Below, in pieces: positions 25,123-32,867 of a stretch of 64,000 nucleotides of DNA. The notes beneath the pieces are model-generated. The model saw nothing but the letters and a program-made list of their open reading frames with translations, searched no databases and was not told the origin of the DNA. Source of the DNA: Kitasatospora sp. SUK 42 (GTDB taxonomy: Bacteria > Actinomycetota > Actinomycetes > Streptomycetales > Streptomycetaceae); NCBI RefSeq assembly GCF_015776785.2, contig NZ_LFMD02000007.1:281559-345558 (forward strand), in the 5' to 3' direction. Each line of letters begins with the position of its first letter. Position 1 is the stretch's first letter. A program made the translations under genes and the position numbers.

Positions 25123-25317
25123 TCACTTGCCGAGAAGCTTCTTGATCTTCTTGGCGTCAGCGGGGGCCAGCTCGATCGTCCCGGCCAGCTTGCGGGTCAG
25201 CGTCGAGGGCTTGTGCTCCAGGAGGTGGCGGCGGCCGGCGCGCTCGCGCAGCACCTTGCCAGAGCCACTGATCTTGAAGCGCTTGCTGGCGCCACTGTGC
25301 GTCTTCTGCTTCGGCAT
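25123..25317 (-). CDS. rpmI: Ribosomal protein L35
   Basis: This 64-residue basic protein of the large subunit has family hallmarks MPKQKTHSGASKRFK and GRRHLLEHKPSTLTRKL. It lies between infC and rplT, as in most bacteria, with 140 bases between the infC stop and its start. Confidence 0.98.
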   Translation of the reverse strand: MPKQKTHSGASKRFKISGSGKVLRERAGRRHLLEHKPSTLTRKLAGTIELAPADAKKIKKLLGK

Positions 25318-25457
25318 TTCGCCGTATCTCCTCGTCAGTCCCGTCCACGCCCGCGCGACCTGCGCCGCGCGGGCGTGAACTGGATGGATCTGTGGTGACC
25401 GGGCGGGACGCCCCGTCACCCTGGGGGCCGACCCCGGACTGCCGTGAGCCTTGCGGC

Positions 25458-26192
25458 TCAGGCGCCCTGGGGAGCGGCCGGCTGCTCGACCGGGGCCTCG
25501 GCCTCGGCGGCCGGCGCCTCGACCGGGGCGTCCTGCGCCTCGGTCACGGCGTCGTCGTCCACCAGGTCCTCGGCCACCGCGTCGTCGTCCGCGGGGGCGG
25601 CGTCAGAACCGGGGGTCCGGCCCAGTCGCTCGGCCTTGCGGGCGTCCGCGAGGGCGCGGGCCTCGGCCATCGCCTCGGTCTTCTTCTTGTGCGGGCCAAG
25701 AACCATGATCATGTTCCGGCCGTCCTGCTTCGGCGAGGACTCGACGAAGCCCAGCTCCTGGACGTCGTCGGCGAGCCGCTGCAGCAGACGGAAGCCCAGC
25801 TCGGGGCGGGACTGCTCACGACCACGGAACATGATCGTGATCTTGACCTTGTCGCCCTGCTTGAGGAACCGGACGACGTGACCCTTCTTGGTGTCATAGT
25901 CGTGCGGGTCGATCTTCGGCCGGAGCTTCATCTCCTTGATGACCGTGTGCGCCTGGTTCTTGCGCGCCTCACGGGCCTTCATGGCCGACTCGTACTTGAA
26001 CTTGCCGTAGTCCATGAGCTTGCACACCGGCGGCCGGGCGGTCGCCGCGACCTCGACCAGGTCGAGGTCGTACTCCTGCGCGAGCTCCAGCGCCTTGGCA
26101 AGCGGCACGATGCCGACCTGCTCGCCGCTGGGACCGACGAGTCGCACCTCCGGGACGCGAATCCGGTCGTTGATGCGGGGCTCGGTGCTGAT
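25458..26192 (-). CDS. infC: Translation initiation factor IF-3
   Basis: IF-3 keeps 30S subunits free and checks start codon pairing. The product is 244 residues if translation starts at the ATC (AUC) codon at 26192. The family N terminus ISTEPRINDRIRVPEV is encoded without any ATG, GTG or TTG back to an in-frame stop at 26274-26276, and GGAGG sits 4 bases before the ATC. The GTG at 26147 would delete these conserved residues. The N domain (RLVGPSGEQVGIV to KLMDYGKFKYE) and C domain (HDYDTKKGHVVRFL to KQDGRNMIMVLGPHKK) are complete. An acidic, alanine-rich tail of about 55 residues follows, as in other actinomycetes. Confidence 0.93.
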   Translation of the reverse strand: MSTEPRINDRIRVPEVRLVGPSGEQVGIVPLAKALELAQEYDLDLVEVAATARPPVCKLMDYGKFKYESAMKAREARKNQAHTVIKEMKLRPKIDPHDYDTKKGHVVRFLKQGDKVKITIMFRGREQSRPELGFRLLQRLADDVQELGFVESSPKQDGRNMIMVLGPHKKKTEAMAEARALADARKAERLGRTPGSDAAPADDDAVAEDLVDDDAVTEAQDAPVEAPAAEAEAPVEQPAAPQGA

Positions 26193-26196
26193 GGGG

Positions 26197-26201
26197 CCTC
26201 C
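26197..26201 (-). promoter_or_regulatory. Ribosome binding site that fixes the AUC start of infC
   Basis: GGAGG is read on the minus strand, followed by CCCC and then ATC. No canonical start codon lies between this site and the conserved IF-3 sequence. Confidence 0.85.
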
Positions 26202-26325
26202 TCGGTTGCACCTTCTGCGATGCGGCCGTCGGACGGCGGTCGCACGTAGTGGACTCGACCACTGGGCGGGGCTTCATTCGTGCTGCGCTGCCCGGCACCT
26301 CCGGCACCGTGTGCACCGCGACACG

Positions 26326-26356
26326 AAAAAAGCCCCGCTCGGTACAAGCGGGGCTC
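26326..26356 (-). terminator. Attenuator-like intrinsic terminator in the infC leader
   Basis: On the minus strand, AGCCCCGCT and AGCGGGGCT pair around a 7-base loop and are followed by six T. This is the only stem in the window with such a clean T-tract, and it lies about 135 bases upstream of infC with no gene before it. It therefore suits premature termination that controls infC-rpmI-rplT. The remainder of 26193-26643 has no clear gene, and I could not assign the two divergent promoters with confidence. Confidence 0.82.
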
Positions 26357-26643
26357 CACACAACCGGGGCGCCCGGTGAGGGGCGCTGCGGCGACTCGGC
26401 GCCTCGGCGCCCGTCGCGGACCGGACCCGTCGACCGCGAGGCCGATCAGGTGGGAGACTTTCGCGGTTGCCCTCTCGGGCCTCCTGAGTGGAGCCTCCAC
26501 TTGCTGGCCAGGTGCCCAAACGGGATCCCGGCCGGTCAGTCTCGAAGCTTACAGCGTCACGCGGTCGAACGCTATTCCGCCCCGGCGCGGGGCCCCTTGT
26601 ACGCTCCACGTGTACCCACACGGCACGACGGAACGAGCCCCTC

Positions 26644-27021
26644 TTGAGCAGCGAGCCCACCCAGAACCCCGGCGCGGACGACGACGCGATCGGCTTCGAC
26701 GACCTCACCCGCGACATCGCCGAGGTCCCGGCCGTCGAGGTGATCACCACCGTGGCGGTGCACCTGATGAGCGCGGCCGCGGTCAAGTGCGGCCTCGCCG
26801 AGGGCGGCGAGAAGGACAAGGACCTGGACGAGGCCCGCAAGCTGATCACCGCCCTGGCCGGGCTGGTCACCGCCGGCGCCCCGGAGATCAGCAACTTCCA
26901 CGCCGCCCCGCTGCGGGACGGGCTGCGCTCGCTCCAGCTCGCCTTCCGCGAGGCCTCGCTGGTGCCGGACGCCCCGGGCACCGGGCCGGGCGAGAAGTTC
27001 ACCGGGCCGGTCTACGCCTGA
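26644..27021 (+). CDS. DUF1844 protein
   Basis: This 125-residue actinobacterial protein of unknown function contains the conserved block MTRDIAEVPAVEVITTVAVHLMSAAAVK-like (here LTRDIAEVPAVEVITTVAVH) and NFHAAPLRDGLRSLQLAFREAS. The likely start is TTG at 26644. An in-frame ATG at 26488 would add about 50 unrelated residues over the promoter region. The gene faces away from infC, a linkage kept in Streptomyces, which hints at a translation-related role without proving it. Confidence 0.85.
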   Translation: MSSEPTQNPGADDDAIGFDDLTRDIAEVPAVEVITTVAVHLMSAAAVKCGLAEGGEKDKDLDEARKLITALAGLVTAGAPEISNFHAAPLRDGLRSLQLAFREASLVPDAPGTGPGEKFTGPVYA

Positions 27022-27035
27022 TCCGGTACGCGCGA

Positions 27036-27069
27036 CAGGGGCTCCGGCACACGTGTGCCGGAGCCCCTG
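27036..27069. terminator. Bidirectional terminator, DUF1844 / SseB
   Basis: A 34-base perfect palindrome (17-bp arms CAGGGGCTCCGGCACAC) lies between converging genes, 14 and 8 bases from the stop codons. Confidence 0.92.
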
Positions 27070-27077
27070 ATCGCTTC

Positions 27078-27851
27078 CTACCGCCGGTACAGCGCCTCCC
27101 CCGGCAGCTGCGCGGTCGCCGGGAGCACCGCGAGGTCCAGCCCCCGGTCCAGCCGCACCCGCAGCACCGCGTCCGCGGCCACCGCCTGGCCGACCCGCTG
27201 CGCGGCCGCCTGTAGGCCCGACTGGTCGAGCGCCGGGTCGAACACCACCGCGAGCACGCCGTCCGAGTCCTCCGAGGGCGCCAGCAGCCCGCTGAGCACC
27301 TCCGGCTCGGCCGCCAGCAGCGCCCGGACCGCCTCGCGCACCTCCGGGTCCAGCACCGGCGGCAGGTACGGGCGGTTCTCCGCGAGCGCCCGCAGCCGGG
27401 CCCCGGTCAGCTGGTAGCTCACCGGCCCGGCCGGGTCGATCAGCAGGGTGTCGGCGCGCTCGGAGAACGCCACCATGGCCGCCTGCGGGGCCGCCACCGG
27501 CGCCGGGCGGGCGTCGGCGCGCCAGCGGGTGAGCGTCTCCAGCGACGTGAAGGCCGGGAGCGCGCGGCGCCCGTCCGGGGCCTCCAGCACCGGGACGGCC
27601 ATGTCGCTGGTCTTCTCGTGCCGGTGCCCGTGCGCGTCCACCTCGACCTCACCGAGGATCGCGACGATCGGCACCATCAGCCGGGTCGGGGTCAGCGCCG
27701 CCAGCAGTTCGGGCTCGGCCGTACGGTCCTGCGACCAGCGGGCGAGGGCCGCGGTCAGCGCCGGGTCTGCCGTGCCGTCGTCCTCGGAGAAGCCGGGGTT
27801 CGGGATGCTCTTGCCGACGAACGCCGGGTTGGAGAAGTCTTTGCGGTCCAC
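27078..27851 (-). CDS. SseB-family protein
   Basis: The 257-residue protein has two SseB N-terminal-type domains, seen as PIVAILGEVEVDAHGHRHEKTSDMAVPVLEAPDGRRALPAFTSLETL and later LLIDPAGPVSYQLTG. The SseB fold is widespread and has no known activity; it is an enhancer of serine sensitivity in E. coli by name only. The likely start is GTG at 27851 (VDRKDFSNPAF); the upstream ATG at 27899 adds residues that match no homologue I know. Confidence 0.82.
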   Translation of the reverse strand: MDRKDFSNPAFVGKSIPNPGFSEDDGTADPALTAALARWSQDRTAEPELLAALTPTRLMVPIVAILGEVEVDAHGHRHEKTSDMAVPVLEAPDGRRALPAFTSLETLTRWRADARPAPVAAPQAAMVAFSERADTLLIDPAGPVSYQLTGARLRALAENRPYLPPVLDPEVREAVRALLAAEPEVLSGLLAPSEDSDGVLAVVFDPALDQSGLQAAAQRVGQAVAADAVLRVRLDRGLDLAVLPATAQLPGEALYRR

Positions 27852-27986
27852 CCGGCCGACCCTATGCCACCGTGGACCTCGCACCTCATTTCCCCGCACG
27901 CGCCCCTCAGGGCCTGCGCCTCGGACCCTTGCCGGGTCCGCGGTGTTGGGGCACGCACCTCGCCGCGTTGTCGTCGGTCGCCAATG

Positions 27987-28017
27987 GCCCCCAGCCTTCG
28001 GCCGGGAGGTGCCCCCA
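27987..28017. repeat. 31-bp unit, first copy
   Basis: It runs from GCCCCCAGCCTTCGG to GGTGCCCCCA and is identical to 28031-28061. At this exact junction the repeat copy at 28-112 has only two bases. Confidence 0.85.
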
Positions 28018-28030
28018 CCGCAGTGGCTCC

Positions 28031-28061
28031 GCCCCCAGCCTTCGGCCGGGAGGTGCCCCCA
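28031..28061. repeat. 31-bp unit, second copy
   Basis: It is identical to 27987-28017 and in the same orientation. It interrupts the second junction of the same repeat, where copy A has three bases. Confidence 0.85.
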
Positions 28062-28163
28062 CCTCCGCCTTGCGATGCACGCACCCCAACACCGCGGCCT
28101 GATCCGACAAAATCCGAGGCGCAGGCCCTACCCACCGGTAGCGCCCTGTGGCACCCTGCGCGC

Positions 28164-29381
28164 ATGGTCATCCTCGATGCGCCCGCGCCCGCCCCGGCCT
28201 CCGACCGTCACCGGTACGACCGGGCCACCGCCCACCTGGACGGGCCGGTGGCCGTCGTGGACCTCGCCGCCTTCGACGCCAACGCCGCCGACCTGGTGCG
28301 CCGGGCGGGCGGCAAGCCGATCCGGGTGGCCAGCAAGTCGCTGCGCTGCCGGGCGCTGCTGGAGCGGGTGCTGGCCGTGGACGGCTTCGCCGGGGTGATG
28401 GGCTTCACGCTGGCGGAGTCGCTCTGGCTGGCCCGTACCGGCGTGCGCGACGTCCTGCTCGCCTACCCGTCCACCGACCGGGCCGGCTACGCCGAGCTGA
28501 CCGCCGCCCCGGAGCTGGCCCGCGAGGTCACCGTCGTCCTGGACGACCCCGCCCAGCTGGACCTGATCGACGGGGCCCGCGCCGGCGACGCCGAGGTGCG
28601 GGTCTGCCTGGAGCTGGACACCGCGCTGCACCTGCTCGGCGGGCGGGTCCGGGTGGGCGCCCGGCGCTCGCCGCTGCGCACCCCCGAGGAGCTGGGCGCC
28701 TTCGCCGAGGCCGTCCAGCGCCGCCGGGGCTTCCGGGTGGTGGGCCTGATGGCGTACGAGGGGCACATCGCCGGGGTGGGTGACCGGGTGCCGGGGCGGC
28801 CGGTGCGCTCGCAGCTGATCCGGCTGATGCAGGCCCGGTCCCGGGCCGAACTGGCCGAGCGGCGTGCGGCGGTGGTCCGTCGGCTGCGGCAGGTGGCCGA
28901 GCTGGAGTTCGTCAACGGCGGCGGCACCGGCAGCGTGGAGTCCACCGTGTCCGAGCGCGCCGTCACCGAGGTGGCCGCCGGCTCCGGGCTGTACGCGCCA
29001 CGGCTGTTCGACGACTACCGCTCCTTCCGGGGCCGCCCGGCCGCGCTGTTCGGCCAGCCGGTGGTGCGCCGCCCCGGGGTCGGGGTGGTGACGGTGCTCG
29101 GCGGCGGCTACCCGGCCTCCGGCGCGGCCGGGCCGGACCGCTCGCCGGTGCCGTACCTGCCGCCGGGGCTGCGCTACGACCCGATGGAGGGCGCGGGCGA
29201 GGTGCAGACCCCACTGCTCGGCTCGGCCGCCGACGACCTGCTGATCGGCGACCGGGTCTGGTTCCGGCACGCCAAGGCGGGCGAACTGTGCGAGCGCTTC
29301 GCCGAGTTGCACCTGATCGAGGGCGACCGGATCGTCCGGACCGTCCCGACCTACCGGGGTGAGGGCAGGACCTTCCTCTGA
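28164..29381 (+). CDS. PLP-dependent amino acid deaminase/aldolase (alanine racemase-like fold)
   Basis: This 405-residue fold-type III PLP enzyme has VAVVDLAAFDANAADLVRRAGGKPIRVASKSLRC, which supplies the PLP lysine of the barrel (near residue 56). Later blocks are GFTLAESLWLA, VNGGGTGS and the C-terminal beta domain DRVWFRHAKAGELCERF. It resembles D-threonine aldolase/D-serine dehydratase-type enzymes and may act on a D- or beta-hydroxy amino acid; the substrate is not known. The start is the ATG 35 bases after the MITE-like element. Confidence 0.82.
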   Translation: MVILDAPAPAPASDRHRYDRATAHLDGPVAVVDLAAFDANAADLVRRAGGKPIRVASKSLRCRALLERVLAVDGFAGVMGFTLAESLWLARTGVRDVLLAYPSTDRAGYAELTAAPELAREVTVVLDDPAQLDLIDGARAGDAEVRVCLELDTALHLLGGRVRVGARRSPLRTPEELGAFAEAVQRRRGFRVVGLMAYEGHIAGVGDRVPGRPVRSQLIRLMQARSRAELAERRAAVVRRLRQVAELEFVNGGGTGSVESTVSERAVTEVAAGSGLYAPRLFDDYRSFRGRPAALFGQPVVRRPGVGVVTVLGGGYPASGAAGPDRSPVPYLPPGLRYDPMEGAGEVQTPLLGSAADDLLIGDRVWFRHAKAGELCERFAELHLIEGDRIVRTVPTYRGEGRTFL

Positions 29382-29540
29382 CCTCCGCGTGACCTCCGCG
29401 GCCGCCGCGATCCTCGCGCGGCCTTTCCCCAGCCTTAAGCGGGCCCGATGGAACGCCTAACCCGGACGTTCCGCCGGGCCTTTCCCCTGTTCGGGGCCTA
29501 CAGTCCGTCAACAAGCACAGCACACGCGGCTATTGCCATC

Positions 29541-29552
29541 TGGTCCAGACCA
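29541..29552 (+). promoter_or_regulatory. DasR-responsive (dre) / chitin-promoter type site
   Basis: TGGTCCAGACCA differs by one base from the palindromic dre core TGGTCTAGACCA. It also matches the 12-bp direct-repeat type TGGTCCAGACC known from Streptomyces chitinase promoters. It lies 113 bases before the chitin-type oxidase gene. DasR releases its sites in response to glucosamine phosphates. Confidence 0.85.
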
Positions 29553-29664
29553 ATCCTACGCTTCGGCCGGGGGCCCGCGATCCGGGCCGGCGGCCCCCGA
29601 ACGGGCAGGCGTGTCCGCTCTCCCCCACACCCGCCCGGAACGACGGTCAAGGAGTCCCCACCCC

Positions 29665-30585
29665 ATGTCCATCAAGCGAACCGCCCTGTCCGTCGGCGTG
29701 GTCGGCGCCGCGGTCCTCGCGGTGGCCACCGCCACCGCCGGCACCGCCAGCGCCCACGGCACGATGACCAACCCCGTCAGCCGGATCGCCGCCTGCTACG
29801 CGGAGGGCCCGGAGCACCCGGTCTCGCAGGTCTGCAAGGACCTCGTCGCGGCGAGCGGCACCCAGCCGCTCTACGACTGGAACGAGGTCAACATCGCCAA
29901 CGCCAACGGCAACAGCCAGGCCCTGATCCCGGACGGCCACCTCTGCTCGGCCAACCGCGACAAGTACGCGGCCCTGGACTGGCCCCGCACCGACTGGCCG
30001 GCCACCTCGGTCAAGGCCGGCAGCTTCACCTTCCAGTTCCGCACCACCGCGCCGCACGTCGGCACCCAGACCGTCTACATCACCAAGCCGAGCTACGACC
30101 CGACCAAGCCGCTGAAGTGGTCGGACCTCGACCCGACCCCGGTGGCCCAGGTGCAGGTCGACCGCACCGCCACCAACGGGTACTACACCTACAACGGCAC
30201 GCTGCCGCAGCGCACCGGCCGCCAGGTGCTCTACACGGTCTGGCAGCGCAGCGACAGCCCGGAGGCGTTCTACAGCTGCTCGGACGTCGACTTCGGCGCC
30301 GCCACCACCGCCGGTGCCGCGGCCGTCTCCTCGTTCGCCGCGCCGGCCGCGCCCAGCGACGCGCAGATCGCCGCCGACGCCTCCAAGTCCACGGTCGCCC
30401 ACCACGGACACGGCGGGGACCCGAACTCCCCGGCCGGCCAGGTGATCCCGACCACCTCCGCGGCCGTGGCCGGCACCTCGGCCACCGGTCCGCTGCTGCT
30501 GGCCGGTGCCGCCGCCCTCGGCGTCGGCTGGGCCGGCATGGTGCTCCGGCGCCGTCGCATCGAGGCTGTTCGAAGCGACTCCTGA
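29665..30585 (+). CDS. Lytic polysaccharide monooxygenase, AA10
   Basis: This copper enzyme cleaves crystalline chitin or cellulose by oxidation. The precursor has 306 residues. The signal peptide ends at ASA before H31 (HGTMTNPVSR). H31 must be the first residue of the mature protein and forms the histidine brace with H131 (TTAPHVGTQ). A catalytic domain to about 215 is followed by an A/S-rich linker. A C-terminal hydrophobic helix with RRRR suggests membrane or wall anchoring, which is unusual for AA10; SATG before the helix is only a poor sortase signal. The dre-type site points to chitin control. Confidence 0.93.
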   Translation: MSIKRTALSVGVVGAAVLAVATATAGTASAHGTMTNPVSRIAACYAEGPEHPVSQVCKDLVAASGTQPLYDWNEVNIANANGNSQALIPDGHLCSANRDKYAALDWPRTDWPATSVKAGSFTFQFRTTAPHVGTQTVYITKPSYDPTKPLKWSDLDPTPVAQVQVDRTATNGYYTYNGTLPQRTGRQVLYTVWQRSDSPEAFYSCSDVDFGAATTAGAAAVSSFAAPAAPSDAQIAADASKSTVAHHGHGGDPNSPAGQVIPTTSAAVAGTSATGPLLLAGAAALGVGWAGMVLRRRRIEAVRSDS

Positions 30586-30660
30586 CGCCGGACACGGGGC
30601 CGGGCCGGCCCACCCCCGTCCGGTCCCGGTCCCGTGGTTCCCCCCGAGGAGATGAGTGAA

Positions 30661-30706
30661 CGGCGGCGGCCCGCCCGGAGGATGTCCTCCGGGCGGGCCG
30701 TCGCCG
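30661..30706. terminator. Bidirectional terminator, LPMO / DUF2510
   Basis: A 22-bp stem with one mismatch and a two-base loop lies between converging genes. Confidence 0.9.
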
Positions 30707-30750
30707 CGTGTGTGAGGAGCTGAGGCCCGTCTCCCGACGGGCCCGGGCGC

Positions 30751-31926
30751 TCAGGTGTTCTCGGTCCCCGTGCCGCCGGTGCTGCCGGGGCCACCGGTGC
30801 CAGTGGTGCCGCCGGTTCCACCGTTGCCGCCGTTGCCGCCGTTGCCGCCGCCGGTGTCCGGCAGGCCGGGGATGGCCGGGACCTTGCCCTTGTAGTCGGT
30901 GATGCCCTGGACGACGGTGTCCATCACGGCGACGTCCGGCGACTTGTCGGCGATGTCGAAGCCGAAGTGCACCGCGACCAGCGCCTTGCCGTCGGAGGAC
31001 GGGAAGACCACGGTCTGCACGTAGCCGTTGTTGCCCTTGGCCGCGTTCACCTTCCAGCGGACCAGGTAGCCGTCCTGGCCGTTGACCTTCACGGCCTCCG
31101 ACTTGAGCTCCTCGTGCCCGGTGATGTCCTGGTAGGAGTCCTTGGCGGCCTTGTCGATGTCCGCCTTGGCCGCCGCCTGGACGTCCGTGCCGCCGCCGTC
31201 GATCCGGCCGGTGGTCACGCCGCCGAGGGTGCACTGGCTGGTGCCGTCCGGGCAGGTGTACTGGCCGACGGTGATCACCGCGAAGCCGTCGCTGGTGGTG
31301 CCGGCCTGCCAGCCGGAGGGGACGGGCAGGGTGAGCTTGTTCACCAGGTCGATCGCGTTCCCGGCGCCGGGGCGCTGCTTGCCGGTCCCGTTGCCGCCGC
31401 TGCCGTTCCCGTTGCCGTTCCCGTTTCCGCCCTTGCCGCCGCTTCCGCCGCCCAGGCCCGGGAAGCCGCCGAACGGGCCGGCGTCGCCGCCCGGCGCCGG
31501 CTGCTGCCGGGCGGCGGTGCGCTGCGAGCCGGAGTCGTGCTTGTCCATCGCCAGGTAGGTGATCCCCGAGCCGGCGCCCAGACCGAGCAGCGCGGCGACG
31601 GTGGCGGCCACCACCAGCTTGGAGGGCTTGCGCCAGGCCTTGCGCGGCCGCTCGGCGGGCCCGCCGAAGGGGGCACCGAAGGGCGGCGGCTCCGGGTAGC
31701 GGACCGTCGAACCGCCGCCCAGCACCTCCCCCTCCAGCACCGTGGGCTGCTCCGCCGTCCCCGGCCCCGGAGCCCCGGCCGCCGGGGGCTCCGGCTGCGG
31801 GGCGTCCGAGGGTGCGGGCCGGGTGCTGGCCGTCCAGCCCTTGCCGTCCCACCAGCGCTGGGTTCTCGGGTCGCCGGCGGTGTCCTTCGGGTCCGGGTAC
31901 CACCCGGCGGGAATCTGCTCACTCAC
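30751..31926 (-). CDS. DUF2510 membrane protein with Gly/Asn-rich linkers
   Basis: The product has 391 residues. An N-terminal DUF2510 module (IPAGWYPDP...RTQRWWDGKGWT, about 5-33) is followed by a proline-rich cytosolic stretch and one membrane helix near residues 103-123 (KLVVAATVAALLGLGAGSGI). Next come a G/N repeat linker, a globular outer domain (about 188-355, with PVPSGWQAGTTSDGFAVITVGQYTC) and a second G/T/N-rich tail. The function is unknown. The GTG start is 7 bases from TAGATT, so the message is probably leaderless. Confidence 0.82.
   Translation of the reverse strand: MSEQIPAGWYPDPKDTAGDPRTQRWWDGKGWTASTRPAPSDAPQPEPPAAGAPGPGTAEQPTVLEGEVLGGGSTVRYPEPPPFGAPFGGPAERPRKAWRKPSKLVVAATVAALLGLGAGSGITYLAMDKHDSGSQRTAARQQPAPGGDAGPFGGFPGLGGGSGGKGGNGNGNGNGSGGNGTGKQRPGAGNAIDLVNKLTLPVPSGWQAGTTSDGFAVITVGQYTCPDGTSQCTLGGVTTGRIDGGGTDVQAAAKADIDKAAKDSYQDITGHEELKSEAVKVNGQDGYLVRWKVNAAKGNNGYVQTVVFPSSDGKALVAVHFGFDIADKSPDVAVMDTVVQGITDYKGKVPAIPGLPDTGGGNGGNGGNGGTGGTTGTGGPGSTGGTGTENT
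30820..30852. repeat. 9-bp coding repeat in the DUF2510 gene tail
   Basis: CCGTTGCCG recurs in tandem and encodes the GGNGGNGGN run near the C terminus. It is a likely site of length variation between strains. Confidence 0.75.
31383..31445. repeat. Coding microsatellite in the DUF2510 linker
   Basis: Repeats of CCGTTGCC and CCGTTCC encode the GKGGNGNGNGNGSGGNG linker just outside the membrane helix. Confidence 0.7.
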
Positions 31927-32071
31927 AGCAGAGAATCTAAAGGCAGCCGGATAAGCGCGAAATCAGCGCGACCCTGAATTCCGGGGATTTTCGATGAGAT
32001 TACAGTGAGAACCCCGCGCCGGACCGCGCGCCGAACCCCGCATCGCACCGCGCCGCACCCCGCCGTGCCCG

Positions 32072-32860
32072 TCACAGGGGGGTGACGTACGCCCCGGAGA
32101 TGCCGCCGTCCACCAGGAACTCGCTCGCGGTGATGAACGAGGAGTCGTCGCTGGCCAGGAAGGCCACCGCGGCGGCGATCTCCTCGGCCCGGGCGAACCG
32201 GCCGAGCGGGATGTGCACCAGCCGCCGGGCCGCCCGCTCCGGGTCCTCGGCGAACAGCTCGCGCAGCAGCGGGGTGTCCACCGGCCCCGGCGACAGCGCG
32301 TTCACCCGGATCCCCTCCCGGGCGAACTGCACGCCCAGCTCGCGGGACATCGCCAGCACCCCGCCCTTGGAGGCGGTGTACGAGATCTGCGAGGTGGCCG
32401 CGCCCATCCGGGCCACGAAGCTGGCGGTGTTGATGATCGAGCCCCGCCCGTGCCGGCGCATGTACGGCAGCGCGGCCTTGCAGCACAGGTAGACCGAGGT
32501 CAGGTTGACCTCCTGGACCTTCCGCCAGGCCTCCAGTCCGGTGGTCAGGATCGAGTCGTCCTCGGGCGGGGAGATTCCCGCGTTGTTGAAGGCCACGTCC
32601 ACACTGCCGCAGGTCTCGTACGCCTCGTCGAAGAGCGCCTCGACCATGTACGGGTCGGTGACGTCGGTGTGCACGAACAGCCCGCCGACCGCCTTGGCGG
32701 CGGCGCGCCCGGTCTCCTCGTCCAGGTCCGCGCAGACCACCTTCGCGCCCTCCGACGCGAGCCGACGGGCGGCGGCCAGGCCGATCCCGCTGCCCGCCCC
32801 GGTGACCACGGCGGTGCGGCCGACCAGGCGGCGGCAGACCATCTCGTCCCGCTCGGTCAT
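32072..32860 (-). CDS. SDR oxidoreductase of the gamma-glutamyl-amine cluster
   Basis: This 262-residue classical SDR has TGAGSGIGLAAARRLASEG (about 20-38), FNNAGISPP, and the catalytic YTASK. Annotated relatives are called 3-oxoacyl-ACP reductase, but it lies 7 bases after an aldehyde dehydrogenase gene in a GlnA-like operon. A more fitting role is to oxidise the hydroxyl of a gamma-glutamyl-amino alcohol to the aldehyde; this is an inference from context. Confidence 0.85.
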   Translation of the reverse strand: MTERDEMVCRRLVGRTAVVTGAGSGIGLAAARRLASEGAKVVCADLDEETGRAAAKAVGGLFVHTDVTDPYMVEALFDEAYETCGSVDVAFNNAGISPPEDDSILTTGLEAWRKVQEVNLTSVYLCCKAALPYMRRHGRGSIINTASFVARMGAATSQISYTASKGGVLAMSRELGVQFAREGIRVNALSPGPVDTPLLRELFAEDPERAARRLVHIPLGRFARAEEIAAAVAFLASDDSSFITASEFLVDGGISGAYVTPL

Positions 32861-32867
32861 CGGGCTG

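Larger units (their letters stand above)
27909..28129. mobile_element. MITE-like element with 17-bp terminal inverted repeats
   Basis: AGGGCCTGCGCCTCGGA (27909-27925) and its exact complement (28113-28129) bound 221 bases with no coding capacity. Inside the ends, a second inverted match (CCGCGGTGTTGGGG with CCCCAACACCGCGG) extends the symmetry. The interior is copy B of the 28-112 repeat, split twice by a 31-bp unit. The ends lie close to the SseB start and 35 bases before the aldolase start. No clear target-site duplication was seen. Confidence 0.7.

Noticed and set aside
30661..30706. Insertion sequence end
   Set aside because: The long inverted repeat has a two-base loop between converging genes, which is the form of a terminator.
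32072..32860. FabG-type fatty acid synthesis reductase
   Set aside because: The sequence alone would allow it, but the operon with the GlnA-like ligase and ALDH makes an amine-pathway role more likely.
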